A stretch of 64,000 nucleotides of DNA from Lutibacter flavus (GTDB lineage: Bacteria > Bacteroidota > Bacteroidia > Flavobacteriales > Flavobacteriaceae): positions 427,141-491,140 of the forward strand of contig NZ_FZNX01000004.1 of assembly GCF_900188355.1 (NCBI RefSeq), written 5' to 3'. The notes under the pieces were generated by a model. That model made no database searches. It saw only the letters and a list, made by a program, of their open reading frames with translations, and was not told where the DNA came from. The position numbers were made by a program, and so were the translations under genes. Shown piece by piece: positions 25,848 through 35,630 of the stretch. How positions within the stretch are numbered: the stretch's first letter is position 1; each line of letters opens with the position of its first letter.

Positions 25848-27164
25848 ATGAGTTCAGAAACATCAACTTACGTAAAATATAAGGTAAAAGACATCAATCT
25901 TGCAGATTGGGGACGAAAAGAAATTCATTTAGCCGAAGCAGAAATGCCAGGATTAATGAGTTTAAGAGAAGAGTTTAAAGGGCAAAAACCTTTAGCAGGG
26001 GCTAGAATTGCGGGTTGTTTACATATGACAATTCAAACTGCAGTTTTAATTGAAACTTTGGTTGATTTAGGTGCTGAGGTAACTTGGAGTTCTTGTAATA
26101 TTTTTTCAACACAAGACCAAGCTGCTGCTGCAATTGCTGCTGCTGGAGTTTCGGTTTATGCCTGGAAAGGTTTAAGTGAAGAAGAATTTGACTGGTGTAT
26201 TGAACAAACTTTATTCTTTGGTGAAGATAAAAAACCACTAAATTTAATTTTAGATGATGGTGGAGATTTAACGAATATGGTGTTAGATAAATATCCAGAA
26301 TTAGCTGCAGGAATTAATGGTTTATCAGAAGAAACTACAACTGGTGTTCACCGTTTATATGATAGAGTAAAAGCTGGAACATTGCCAATGCCAGCAATTA
26401 ATGTAAATGATTCTGTTACCAAATCTAAATTTGATAATAAATACGGATGTAGAGAAAGCGCTGTTGATGCTATTAGAAGAGCTACTGATGTAATGTTAGC
26501 TGGAAAACGTGTAGTTGTTTGCGGTTATGGAGATGTTGGAAAAGGTACTGCCGCTTCATTTAAAGGAGCAGGTTCTATTGTAACGGTTACTGAGATTGAT
26601 CCTATTTGTGCTTTGCAAGCTGCAATGGATGGTTTTGAAGTTAAAAAATTAGACTCGGTTGTTGGTAATGCAGATATTGTAATTACTACAACAGGTAATA
26701 AAGATATTGTACAAGCAAGACATTTTGAAGCAATGAAAGACAAAACTATTGTTTGTAACATTGGACATTTTGATAATGAAATTGATATGGCTTGGTTAAA
26801 TGGAAAATATGGTTCAACAAAAGTTGAAATCAAACCACAAGTTGATAAATATACTATTGGTGAAAATGAAATTTTGGTATTGGCGGAAGGTCGTTTAGTT
26901 AATTTAGGTTGTGCAACTGGTCACCCAAGTTTTGTAATGAGTAATTCATTTACAAACCAAACATTGGCGCAATTAGAACTTTGGAATAACAGAGATGCCT
27001 ACCAAAATGAAGTATATATGTTACCAAAACATTTAGACGAAAAAGTAGCGCGTTTGCACTTAGCTAAAATAGGAGTAGAGTTAGAAACTTTACGTGAAGA
27101 CCAAGCAGAATATATTGGTGTAAAAGTTGAAGGGCCATTTAAACCTGAATATTACAGATACTAA
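25848..27164 (+). CDS. ahcY: Adenosylhomocysteinase
   Basis: This enzyme splits S-adenosylhomocysteine to adenosine and homocysteine. The NAD-binding motif [11 protein letters not shown] lies near residue 225. Other signatures are [44 protein letters not shown] and [11 protein letters not shown]. The 438 residues and the PFKPEYYRY terminus are full length. It is a single-gene unit with its own promoter and a strong terminator. Confidence 0.97.
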   Translation: MSSETSTYVKYKVKDINLADWGRKEIHLAEAEMPGLMSLREEFKGQKPLAGARIAGCLHMTIQTAVLIETLVDLGAEVTWSSCNIFSTQDQAAAAIAAAGVSVYAWKGLSEEEFDWCIEQTLFFGEDKKPLNLILDDGGDLTNMVLDKYPELAAGINGLSEETTTGVHRLYDRVKAGTLPMPAINVNDSVTKSKFDNKYGCRESAVDAIRRATDVMLAGKRVVVCGYGDVGKGTAASFKGAGSIVTVTEIDPICALQAAMDGFEVKKLDSVVGNADIVITTTGNKDIVQARHFEAMKDKTIVCNIGHFDNEIDMAWLNGKYGSTKVEIKPQVDKYTIGENEILVLAEGRLVNLGCATGHPSFVMSNSFTNQTLAQLELWNNRDAYQNEVYMLPKHLDEKVARLHLAKIGVELETLREDQAEYIGVKVEGPFKPEYYRY

Positions 27165-27183
27165 TTTTAGTAGTTTATATAGC

Positions 27184-27217
27184 AAAAAAAACCATTCAAA
27201 TTTGAATGGTTTTTTTG
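27184..27217 (+). terminator. Terminator after ahcY
   Basis: A perfect palindrome (ACCATTCAAA / TTTGAATGGT) is flanked by seven A and seven T residues. Confidence 0.9.
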
Positions 27218-27570
27218 TTTGCAATTCTCCTATAATTCAGAACAATATATAATCTTTTTCTATTGCAAATATAGGGTTGAGGTTTAATATTGGTTAGGGG
27301 TGTAAGCCTAAAAATGAAGGGGAAAAACCCCCTTTTAATTTGAGGTATTTAATTTTGCACTAATTATTAGATGATTTTAGTCAAGCCAACCTTCTCTGTC
27401 TAAACTTCTAAATCGGCAATTGTTCTTTAAGCATTAATTAAAGTTTTTAGTATAAAATAGAAAATGCAGATTAGATGTTATTAAATTCATTTATCTCAAT
27501 TTTTTGAAGACGTTTTGTTTTTGAAATTCAATTTAAGGTGAAAGAAAATAAATACAATACTTATTAATGA
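27218..27570. other. Intergenic stretch between ahcY and tetR
   Basis: No intact gene is seen. The stretch holds a small GGGG/CCCC hairpin (about 27317-27336) and a relic of the yifB 3' end (27386-27427). The remainder is AT-rich without recognisable content. Confidence 0.7.
27386..27427 (-). pseudogene. Relic of the yifB 3' end with internal deletion
   Basis: Bases 27386-27405 are identical to 33049-33068, and 27406-27427 are identical to 33121-33142. Both target segments lie inside the yifB 3' end. The 52 bp between them in yifB are missing here. On the minus strand the two pieces encode TIADLE and SLDREGW, the final conserved peptides of YifB. This is a degraded duplicate 5.6 kb from the intact gene, with the whole efflux operon in between. 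Confidence 0.85.
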
Positions 27571-27586
27571 ATGAATATTTATTCAT
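27571..27586 (+). promoter_or_regulatory. Candidate TetR operator
   Basis: The inverted repeat ATGAATA-TT-TATTCAT directly abuts the -7 box of the tetR operon. A TetR dimer bound here would block the promoter, so autoregulation is likely. Confidence 0.6.
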
Positions 27587-27593
27587 ATATTTG
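27586..27593 (+). promoter_or_regulatory. Candidate -7 box for the tetR efflux operon (TATATTTG)
   Basis: An exact TAnnTTTG match lies 22 bp before the ATG at 27616. It shows that the in-frame ATG at 27571 is upstream of the transcript and is not the start. Confidence 0.6.
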
Positions 27594-27615
27594 CTCCGTA
27601 TTTAAAAAAGAAGAT

Positions 27616-28209
27616 ATGGCACGTAAAATTGATGAAGATAAATTGTTAAGAATTAAAAATGCTACGATGAAAACAATCGTTGATTGTGGAATTGAAAAAA
27701 CTACGATTGCAATGATAGCCAAAAGTGCTAAGGTTAGTGGCGGTTATTTATACAGAACATATAGTGGTAAACAAGCTTTAATAGATGAATTGTATTTTGA
27801 TAAGGTATCTTCTTTAAATAGCGAGCTTTCATTTTTAATTGGGTTGAATCCAACGAGCATTACTTCAATTTTAGAAACTTTTATACAGAACAGATTGTTA
27901 TTCGCTCTAAATGAACCTATAGCTTCAAAATTTTTCTATCAACTTCTTCATAATGATAATTTTACTTTAACAGGGGAGATAAAAAAAGAAACTATCGATA
28001 TTATAGAAAATATAAAACAAATTGGAGTTCAATCTGGAGAAATATCTAAAAGTACAAATCTCACACAAATACATTATCATATTTTAGTATATGTAGTTGA
28101 CTATATTCAATTTATTAGATCCAATTTTTTTGAAAATCAAGAACTCAATACTACAGTAATTGATTATTTAGTAATTAATATTTTAAGCATTTTCAAAAAA
28201 GATAATTAA
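27616..28209 (+). CDS. TetR family transcriptional regulator
   Basis: This 197-residue regulator has an N-terminal TetR helix-turn-helix (IEKTTIAMIAKSAKVSGGYLYRTYSGKQAL at about residues 20-50, here given in two parts: TTIAMIAKSAKV and SGGYLYRTYSGK). The rest is an all-helical ligand/dimer domain. The start at 27616 (MARKIDEDK) is chosen because the upstream ATG at 27571 falls within the operator. It heads the efflux operon and overlaps the tolC-like gene by one base, so it probably represses its own operon until an effector binds. Confidence 0.9.
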   Translation: MARKIDEDKLLRIKNATMKTIVDCGIEKTTIAMIAKSAKVSGGYLYRTYSGKQALIDELYFDKVSSLNSELSFLIGLNPTSITSILETFIQNRLLFALNEPIASKFFYQLLHNDNFTLTGEIKKETIDIIENIKQIGVQSGEISKSTNLTQIHYHILVYVVDYIQFIRSNFFENQELNTTVIDYLVINILSIFKKDN

Positions 28210-29585
28210 TGAAACTTTATTTCAAAAAAATAGTTTTAACATCAGCTACAAGTTTTATTTATTTAATAGTATTATTAAGTAGTAACATAAGTTATTCGCA
28301 GGACCTTTCCTTAAAAGAAGCTCATCAGTTAATGCTTCAAAAAAATGGAGACTTAAAAGCTTCTCATTATGAAGTAAATGCTTCAAAAGAAGAAATGAAA
28401 GCAACTAAAGGATTGTTTTATCCGAAAATAAGTATTTCTGGAACTTATATGAATTTAGATAAAGACATTAGTGTGGATTTAAATCATACCCGTGATTTAG
28501 CTGGTGGTTTATTGGAAATTTCCAATCCGGCAGAAACTCTTGGGAATTGGGATATTACATTACAAGATAAAAACTTTGGGTTTGCATTCTCAAGTATCAA
28601 TTGGCCCATTTTTGCAGGTGGAAAAATAAAGGCTGCCTATGAAGCTGCAGAAATTAAGTTCGAACTGTCTCAAAATCATCATCAAATAAAAGAGAATAGT
28701 TTAACCGTAAACCTAATCAATTATTACTATTCTTTAAAACTGGCAAAGGAAGCCGAAAACTTAAGAAAGAAAGTATATGAAACTGTTAAAATTCACTATC
28801 ACCACGCTGAAAAATTATATGAAAATGGTATTATTCCTGAAGTTGAAACTTTAAATGCTAAAGTAGCTTTGTCAAATGCAAAAAGAGAATTATTGGCTGC
28901 TCAAAAAGATGTTTCATTGGCTAAATCAGCTATTAAAAATTTAGTGGGAGGCTCAACATTTAGTTCAACTTCAACAAGTTTTATTGAACCAACCATTTTG
29001 GCTTCATTAAATGAATTTCAACAGCAAATGCTACAAGGTAATGAACAGCTTCATTTTTTAGAACAAAATAAAAAGTTAGCCAAAGTAGGTGTTAAGGTTG
29101 AGAAAAGCGACTATTACCCTAAAGTAGCATTAATGGGTTCTCATAAGTTATGGAAAGATAACATGCCTTTAATTGAAACCAATTGGGCTGTTGGTGCAGG
29201 TGTTACTTGGGATTTGTTTGATGGTTTTCAAAGAGATCACAAAATAAAAGCCGCCAAGTACAAAGTTTCTCAAGTAAAGATGTTAGAAAAACAAGCACAA
29301 CTTAATCTAAATACATATACTGAAAAATTATACAATGAAATGGCTAAACAGCAGGAACAATATTTAAGCTTGAATAATGATGAAAAATTAGCTGAAAGAT
29401 TAAAGTTTATGCGAGTACGTGCGTTTGAAGAAGGAACAGGAACTTCATTAGAAGTTATAGATGCAACTTTAAAACAAACCCAAATTATATTGCACAAATT
29501 AAACGCACTCTACCATTATAATATTGCTTATGGAGAGTTAATGGTAAGTTTAGGAAAAACAGAAACATTTTTAAATCAAATTTAA
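28209..29585 (+). CDS. TolC family outer-membrane efflux protein
   Basis: This 458-residue protein has a signal peptide (cut near residue 30 at SYSQ) and two repeats of the OEP/TolC helical hairpin domain (about residues 35-240 and 265-450). It would form the outer-membrane channel of the export system. The start codon overlaps the tetR stop (TAATG), and the HlyD gene follows after 7 bp. Confidence 0.9.
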   Translation: MKLYFKKIVLTSATSFIYLIVLLSSNISYSQDLSLKEAHQLMLQKNGDLKASHYEVNASKEEMKATKGLFYPKISISGTYMNLDKDISVDLNHTRDLAGGLLEISNPAETLGNWDITLQDKNFGFAFSSINWPIFAGGKIKAAYEAAEIKFELSQNHHQIKENSLTVNLINYYYSLKLAKEAENLRKKVYETVKIHYHHAEKLYENGIIPEVETLNAKVALSNAKRELLAAQKDVSLAKSAIKNLVGGSTFSSTSTSFIEPTILASLNEFQQQMLQGNEQLHFLEQNKKLAKVGVKVEKSDYYPKVALMGSHKLWKDNMPLIETNWAVGAGVTWDLFDGFQRDHKIKAAKYKVSQVKMLEKQAQLNLNTYTEKLYNEMAKQQEQYLSLNNDEKLAERLKFMRVRAFEEGTGTSLEVIDATLKQTQIILHKLNALYHYNIAYGELMVSLGKTETFLNQI

Positions 29586-29592
29586 TATTGAA

Positions 29593-30585
29593 ATGAAAAA
29601 ATCAAATAATATAAAATCCGTTATAAGCATTATTGTTATTGCAACGTTGCTATTAATAAGTCTTTGGTTTATTAGCAAGCCAAAGGAAGTGGTATTGCAA
29701 GGTCGAATAGAGGCGAAGGAAATTTACCTTTCTTCCAAAATTCCAACTCGTTTAAAAACGATTGAAGTTTTGGAAGGAACAAGTGTTACTAAAGGTCAGT
29801 TATTAGCAACTCTTGAAAGTCCTGAGATCGACGCAAAAGAGTTGCAAGCAAATGCAGCTAAAGATGCTGCAAATGCACAGGTAAAAAAAGCAAAAAATGG
29901 AGCTTTACAGGAAGAGATTAATGCATACAAAAGTATTTATGAAAAAGCTGTTGCGGGTGTCAATGTTATGGAAAAAACATATGAACGTATTGAAAATTTA
30001 TTTAAAGATGGTGTAGTTTCTGAACAAAAAAGAGATGAAGTTTTGGCAAAAAAAGAAGCTTCCTTGAGTGATAAAAATGCAGCATATAACAAATATCAGT
30101 TAGCCTTAAAAGGCGCGAGGAAAGAAGATATTGAAGCTGCAAACGCTCTTTTAAGAAGAGCTCAAGGTGCTATAATAGAATTGGAGAGTTATAAAAGTGA
30201 ACGATTTATTATCAGCCCAATAAATGCTGAAGTTTTAAATTTTTTACCTGAAGAAGGCGAATTAATTGGAGCTGGTTACCCTGTTGCACATTTGGTTGAC
30301 CTTTCAAATTCATATGCTATTGTAAATGTAAAAGAAACCAACCTTTACAATTTTAAAAAAGGATCTGAGTTTACAGCAACTATTCCTGCTTTAGAAAATA
30401 AGGATGTTACTTTCAAAATTTATTATGTAGCTGCTTTAGGAGATTACGCAACCTGGAATGCCACCAAATCATCTGGTGATTTTGACATTCGTACGTTTGA
30501 AATTAAAGCGTTGCCTGTTAATAAAGAAATTGAATTACGCCCAGGTATGAGTATTTTAATTGACTATTCACAATTTAAAAATTAG
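29593..30585 (+). CDS. HlyD/EmrA-type periplasmic adaptor
   Basis: This 330-residue membrane fusion protein has a single N-terminal helix (residues 8-27), a lipoyl half-motif (GTSVTKGQLLATLESPEID), a long coiled coil at about residues 80-200, and a second barrel/lipoyl part (ISPINAEVLNFLPEEGELI). It links the inner-membrane permeases to the TolC-like channel. It lies between the tolC-like gene and the permeases in one operon. Confidence 0.9.
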   Translation: MKKSNNIKSVISIIVIATLLLISLWFISKPKEVVLQGRIEAKEIYLSSKIPTRLKTIEVLEGTSVTKGQLLATLESPEIDAKELQANAAKDAANAQVKKAKNGALQEEINAYKSIYEKAVAGVNVMEKTYERIENLFKDGVVSEQKRDEVLAKKEASLSDKNAAYNKYQLALKGARKEDIEAANALLRRAQGAIIELESYKSERFIISPINAEVLNFLPEEGELIGAGYPVAHLVDLSNSYAIVNVKETNLYNFKKGSEFTATIPALENKDVTFKIYYVAALGDYATWNATKSSGDFDIRTFEIKALPVNKEIELRPGMSILIDYSQFKN

Positions 30586-30586
30586 A

Positions 30587-31756
30587 ATGAAATCATTTCT
30601 TCTTATTGCTAAACGTGAAATTAGATTATTATTTCATAACAAATCAATTTTCATTTTTTCGGTTGTTTTACCTTTTATTTCCATCTTATTTTTTAATACA
30701 CTTTTAAGTGAAGGTGTTGCTAGAAATTTGCCAATTGCTGTAGTTGATTTAGATAATTCATCTGTTTCAAGAAATGTAATTAGCCAATTAAATGCAACTC
30801 CAGAACTAGAGGTTAGCAATCAGCCTATAAGTCAATTAGAGGGTGAAAATTTAATCCAACAACTTAAAGTCTATGGATTGGTTACCATTCCTAAAAATTT
30901 TGGAAGTGATTTAAACCAAGGAAAACAAGTTTACGTTTTAAATCAATATAATAGTAGTCTTCTTTTACCATCAGGGTTAGAAATTAAAGCTGTTAACCGC
31001 GTTATTGGGGAACTCTCTGCAGGGCTAAATATTAAAAAGCAATTAAAAAATGGAGTGTATATAAAACAAGCAAAAGTTAATCTTCAACCAGTAACGTCTA
31101 ATAATCATATTTTATCAAACCCATACACCAATTATTCTTACTATTTAAACTCAGGATTTTTAACTTTATTTTTTCAAATATTCGTTATTTTAACAACTAT
31201 TTATTGTTTTGGTACCGACTTAAAATATAAAAAGGGAGAGAAATTATATAACATTGGAAATGGAAATCTGTTAACTATAATATTGGGTAAAACCTTGCCT
31301 TATACATTGTGGTTTTACTTTGTTGGATTAGTAATGTACTTCAGCATGTTTGTATTTCAAGATTTTCCTTTATTTGGAAGTAAATGGGCTGTATTAGTAG
31401 CTTTACTTTTGTTAATTATTTCAACACAGGCTGTTGCTATATTCTTTATCTCAATAAGTAAAAGCTTTAGAGAATCTTTAACTTATGGTTCTGGTTTTGC
31501 CGCTATAAGTTTATCATTTTCGGGGATAACTTTTCCAATTTTTGGAATGCCAAAAGTATTACAATGGTTGAGTCAAATATTCCCTTTTACACATTTTTTC
31601 GAACTATTTTTAGATCAAACTCAAAGAGGCTTTCCGTTATTTTACTCGATTAAACCAATCATAATTTTAGTACTTCTTACTATTATTCCAGTTTTATTAG
31701 TAGCTAAAAAATTAAGAAATTTATTAAAACAAGGCTCATTTCTACAACGTATATAA
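30587..31756 (+). CDS. ABC-2 type permease (first of two)
   Basis: This 389-residue permease has one N-terminal helix (residues ~20-40), a large extracytoplasmic region and five C-terminal helices (about 195-385), the ABC2_membrane_3 layout. The ORF is open from 30560, but that ATG is inside the HlyD gene. The ATG at 30587 starts one base after the HlyD stop and is chosen. No ATP-binding subunit is encoded in the operon, so one must come from elsewhere or the transport mode differs. Confidence 0.85.
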   Translation: MKSFLLIAKREIRLLFHNKSIFIFSVVLPFISILFFNTLLSEGVARNLPIAVVDLDNSSVSRNVISQLNATPELEVSNQPISQLEGENLIQQLKVYGLVTIPKNFGSDLNQGKQVYVLNQYNSSLLLPSGLEIKAVNRVIGELSAGLNIKKQLKNGVYIKQAKVNLQPVTSNNHILSNPYTNYSYYLNSGFLTLFFQIFVILTTIYCFGTDLKYKKGEKLYNIGNGNLLTIILGKTLPYTLWFYFVGLVMYFSMFVFQDFPLFGSKWAVLVALLLLIISTQAVAIFFISISKSFRESLTYGSGFAAISLSFSGITFPIFGMPKVLQWLSQIFPFTHFFELFLDQTQRGFPLFYSIKPIIILVLLTIIPVLLVAKKLRNLLKQGSFLQRI

Positions 31757-31757
31757 A

Positions 31758-32972
31758 ATGAAATCATTTTTCAAGAAATACCAGCAGGCGAAAACTTCAT
31801 TTTGGAATACAGTTTCAACTGAATGGAAAGCAATAAAATATGACAAAGCAGTAATAAGTGCTTTTTTTTCAGTTGCATTTGTAATACTTATTGTTTACAC
31901 TTATATCTATTCTAACGAAGTTATTCATGAAGTTCCAGTAGCAATTGTAAATCAGGATAATTCTAAAGCCAGCAGAGATTATATTTCAATGCTAGATGCA
32001 TCTGATGGCATTAAGTCAATATCAACTTATTCCGATTTACAACAAGCTAAAACTGATTACTTTGCTAAAAAAGTGATGGGAATTGTAATTATTCCTAAAG
32101 ATTTTGGAAAAGATATAAGAAGAGGAAGACAAACAACCATTACCACATTTGCTGATGCTTCAAACATGATATTTTATAAAAAAGTATTGGTTGATGTTTC
32201 GGTAACAACCGGGTATTTTAATGCAGGCATTGTTATTAAAAAAGAAATGGCAAAAGGAAATTCAATAGCTGTGGCTAGTCAAAATTATAGTCCTATTAAA
32301 ATTATCTCAACTAGTTTATTTAACGCCTCTTCGGGCTATGCAACTTATATTATACCAATGCTAACAGCTTTAATAGTTCAATTAGTTTTACTAATGGGAA
32401 TTGGAATTATTAATGGTTCTAGAAGAGAAGATAATTTATTACAAAAAAACTTCCCAGAACTTCATCATAACGGAGGAGCTATCCCGGTTTTACTAGGAAA
32501 AGCTTTTTTATATTCACTAATTTTTGCAGTAATACTGCCATTACAGATTGGAATAGTTTATACCATTTTTTCAATTCCAATTCGTTCTTCATTGATTCTT
32601 ATTTACTTGTTTTCAGTTCCGTATTTATTTTCAGTGGTTTTTTTAGGAATTGCTATAAGTTCGTTTTTTAAAAGAAGAGAAGATTCCATTGTATTTTTAG
32701 TGCTTTTATCAGTGCCGTCACTTATGTTAAGTGGCTTGTCATTTCCTACTGAAGGTTTTTCAAACTTTTACCAGCAACTTGCAAAGTTAATTCCTTCTAC
32801 ACCCGGAATGAATGGATTTGTAAAATTAACTCAAATGGAAGCCTCCTTTTCAGAAGTTTTAAGCGAATGGAATCATTTATGGTTATTAGCTCTAATTTAT
32901 TTTTGGATCGCATTGATAACTCTTAAATTTCGCATTTCAAGTGAAAAAAAACGCAATCAGTCACCTATTTGA
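31758..32972 (+). CDS. ABC-2 type permease (second of two)
   Basis: This 404-residue permease has the same layout as its upstream neighbour: one N-terminal helix, an extracytoplasmic segment of ~170 residues and a C-terminal helical bundle. Shared wording such as VAIVNQDNSKASRDYISML versus the neighbour's AVVDLDNSSVSRN shows that the two are paralogues, likely forming a heterodimer. It starts 1 bp after the first permease. It is the last gene of the efflux operon and convergent with yifB. Confidence 0.85.
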   Translation: MKSFFKKYQQAKTSFWNTVSTEWKAIKYDKAVISAFFSVAFVILIVYTYIYSNEVIHEVPVAIVNQDNSKASRDYISMLDASDGIKSISTYSDLQQAKTDYFAKKVMGIVIIPKDFGKDIRRGRQTTITTFADASNMIFYKKVLVDVSVTTGYFNAGIVIKKEMAKGNSIAVASQNYSPIKIISTSLFNASSGYATYIIPMLTALIVQLVLLMGIGIINGSRREDNLLQKNFPELHHNGGAIPVLLGKAFLYSLIFAVILPLQIGIVYTIFSIPIRSSLILIYLFSVPYLFSVVFLGIAISSFFKRREDSIVFLVLLSVPSLMLSGLSFPTEGFSNFYQQLAKLIPSTPGMNGFVKLTQMEASFSEVLSEWNHLWLLALIYFWIALITLKFRISSEKKRNQSPI

Positions 32973-33039
32973 GGTTGAGATTTTAAATAAGAAATTATTA
33001 AGAATCGTGATATTTTAAAAAGAAATTTAAGGAAAGCAT

Positions 33040-34575
33040 TTACCCCAACCAACCTTCTCTGTCTAAACTACGATATTGAATTGCTTCAGAAATATGATTT
33101 GAAGAAATATCAGGGACACCTTCTAAATCGGCAATTGTTCTTGATACTTTTAGAATCCGATCATAAGCTCTGGCTGATAGGTTTAGCCTTTCCATAGCAT
33201 TTTTTAAGAGTGTTTTACTCTCTTCCGTTAAAACACAAAATTTTCGAATTTGTTTGACACTCATTTGCGCGTTATAATGTACATTTTCAAGTTCTAGAAA
33301 TCGTTCAGATTGTTTTTCGCGTGCTTTTGTAACACGAGTTCTAATTATTTTGCTTGGTTCAGCTTGTCGCTCCTCTGTAAGTTTCTCAAAAGGAACTGGA
33401 TTTACTTCAATATGAATATCTATTCTATCTAAAAGTGGACCTGAAATTTTGCTTAAATAACGTTGCATTTCAGCAGGTGAAGAAGTTACTGGAGCATCGG
33501 GATCGTTAAAATATCCACTTGGACTGGGATTCATACTTGCAACCAACATAAAACTGCTTGGGTAAGTTACTGTAAATTTTGCTCTTGAAATTGTTACTTC
33601 TCGGTCTTCTAAAGGTTGTCGCATCACTTCCAAAACAGAACGTTTAAATTCAGGTAATTCATCTAAAAATAAAACGCCATTGTGAGATAATGAAATTTCA
33701 CCTGGTTGAGGATATTGCCCTCCACCAACAAGTGCAACATCTGAAATTGTGTGATGAGGAGAACGAAACGGACGTTGATTCATTAAACCACTTTCTTTTA
33801 CCTTGCCAACAACAGAATGTATTTTAGTTGTTTCCAACGCTTCTTGTAATGTCATTGGAGGCAAAATAGAAGATAGTCGTTTGCTTAACATTGTTTTTCC
33901 ACTTCCTGGAGGTCCAACAAGAATTATATTATGTCCGCCAGCTGCTGCAATTTCCATAGAACGCTTCACAGATTCTTGTCCTTTTACATCAGAAAAATCA
34001 AATTCTGGATTGTCTAAATCTTTATAAAATTCGGCGCGTGAATCTATTATAGTTTGTTCTAACTCGGCTTTTTCATCAAAAAAATTAATAACTTCAGTAA
34101 TATTTTCTATTCCATAGATTTTTAAATCACTTACAATTGCAGCTTCTTTTGCATTTTGTTTTGGTAAAATAAATCCTTTAAAACCTTCTTCTTTGGCTTT
34201 AATGGCAATTGGCAAAGCACCTTTTATTGGTTGTAAACTTCCATCTAAAGAAAGCTCTCCCATTATTAAATAATCACCTACTTTTTCTGACTTAATTTGA
34301 TTTGAAGCAGCTAAAATCCCAATGGCCAAGGTTAAATCGTAGGCAGAGCCTTCTTTACGTAAATCAGCCGGAGCCATATTTATGGTGATTTTTTTCCCAG
34401 GAAGTTTGTAGCTGTTATTATTTAAAGCAGCAGAAATTCTGTAGCTACTTTCTTTAATAGCATTATCTGGCAGACCAACTAAATGGTAACCAATTCCTTT
34501 ATCAATATTTACTTCTACGGTAATAGTTGTGGCTTCAACACCGAAAACGGCGCTGCCATAAGTTTTCACTAGCAT
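33040..34575 (-). CDS. YifB/ComM family Mg-chelatase-like AAA+ ATPase
   Basis: This 511-residue protein has an N-terminal Lon-protease-like (ChlI) domain (residues ~20-145), an AAA+ module with Walker A GPPGSGKTM near residue 220 and Walker B VLFLDELPEF, and a C-terminal Mg_chelatase_C part (LSARAYDRILKVSRTIADLEG). ComM homologues act as helicases in natural transformation. It is the third gene of the acylase-LacI-yifB unit, 20 bp after lacI. A fragment of its 3' end is duplicated at 27386. Confidence 0.92.
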   Translation of the reverse strand: MLVKTYGSAVFGVEATTITVEVNIDKGIGYHLVGLPDNAIKESSYRISAALNNNSYKLPGKKITINMAPADLRKEGSAYDLTLAIGILAASNQIKSEKVGDYLIMGELSLDGSLQPIKGALPIAIKAKEEGFKGFILPKQNAKEAAIVSDLKIYGIENITEVINFFDEKAELEQTIIDSRAEFYKDLDNPEFDFSDVKGQESVKRSMEIAAAGGHNIILVGPPGSGKTMLSKRLSSILPPMTLQEALETTKIHSVVGKVKESGLMNQRPFRSPHHTISDVALVGGGQYPQPGEISLSHNGVLFLDELPEFKRSVLEVMRQPLEDREVTISRAKFTVTYPSSFMLVASMNPSPSGYFNDPDAPVTSSPAEMQRYLSKISGPLLDRIDIHIEVNPVPFEKLTEERQAEPSKIIRTRVTKAREKQSERFLELENVHYNAQMSVKQIRKFCVLTEESKTLLKNAMERLNLSARAYDRILKVSRTIADLEGVPDISSNHISEAIQYRSLDREGWLG

Positions 34576-34595
34576 AACAATTTTTTCTTTTTCTT

Positions 34596-35630
34596 TTAAA
34601 ACTTAATAAAAAGTTTTTTTGTTGATTCTCGCTCAACTAACTGAGTTCTAATTATTTCAGTTTTTATATCGTCAAATTTAACTTTACCTTCCAATTTATC
34701 TATTAAACGAGTTGCAGCAACTTCACCAGTTGTATGTGCAAACCTGTTTACACTTGTAAGTGGCGGAGAGCTATATCTAGATAAAATTCCATTTGTAAAA
34801 CCTACAATGGAAACTTCATCAGGTATTTTAATATTTCTTTTATTTAAAACTTGTGTTGTAATTGCCCCGGAAATTTCATCAACTGTAAAAATACCATCAA
34901 CTTTATTAGAGTCGAGCATTTTATTGATACGTTCTGTTAATCCATCTTCACCATCCTGTATAATTATTAAATCTTCATTAGGTACAACGTCATATTTTGT
35001 AAGCGCTTTTAAATACCCTTTAACTCTAAACTTATTAATATTTATTCCTTCTGAAGTTGAAATTATAGCAATATTTTTACATTCGGACTTCATTAAAAAT
35101 CGAGTAGCTTTATAAGCACTTTTTATATTGTCAGTTACAACTTTATCACAATTAATGTCTTTATGTACACGATCGTACAAAACAATAGGCGTTCCTTCAT
35201 TAAGAATGTCATTAATATGCTCAAAGTTTTTCATTTTTAAAGTCTCAACTGAAATACATGCAATAAAACCATCAATAGTTCCATTAGACAACATTTCCAT
35301 AGTGTTTACTTCCTTTTTGAAGGATTCGTTTGTGATACAGGTAATAATATTATAACCTTTTTCAGTTGCTACTTTTTCAATTCCGCGCAATGCTCGTGCA
35401 AAATAATAATTAAGAATATTAGGAATTATAATACCAATAGTTTTAGTTTTTTTGTTTTGTAAGCTTAATGCAAGTGTGTTTGGCTTGTATTTATGCAATT
35501 TTGCATATTCTTGTATTTTACTTTTAGTTTCGTCGCTTATTTCGTAACTATCGTTTAAGGCCTTAGAAACAGTAGAGATGGAAACGCTTAATGCTTTCGC
35601 AATCTGTTTTATAGTTATTCTTTTATTCAT
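34596..35630 (-). CDS. LacI family transcriptional regulator
   Basis: This 344-residue regulator has the LacI HTH at the N-terminus (TIKQIAKALSVSISTVSKALND) followed by a periplasmic-binding-protein-like effector domain (GIIIPNILNYYFARALRGIE). It starts 8 bp inside the end of the acylase gene, so the two are translationally coupled. LacI proteins usually sense sugars, so the pairing with an amidase is unusual. The effector is unknown. Confidence 0.92.
   Translation of the reverse strand: MNKRITIKQIAKALSVSISTVSKALNDSYEISDETKSKIQEYAKLHKYKPNTLALSLQNKKTKTIGIIIPNILNYYFARALRGIEKVATEKGYNIITCITNESFKKEVNTMEMLSNGTIDGFIACISVETLKMKNFEHINDILNEGTPIVLYDRVHKDINCDKVVTDNIKSAYKATRFLMKSECKNIAIISTSEGININKFRVKGYLKALTKYDVVPNEDLIIIQDGEDGLTERINKMLDSNKVDGIFTVDEISGAITTQVLNKRNIKIPDEVSIVGFTNGILSRYSSPPLTSVNRFAHTTGEVAATRLIDKLEGKVKFDDIKTEIIRTQLVERESTKKLFIKF

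Noticed and set aside
25848..27164. A SAH or SAM riboswitch before ahcY
   Set aside because: The 5' region has only an AT-rich stem and none of the conserved riboswitch blocks.
27218..33039. A genomic island with integrase or transposon ends around the efflux operon
   Set aside because: No integrase, transposase or terminal inverted repeat is seen. Only the yifB fragment duplication supports a rearrangement, and it is reported as such.
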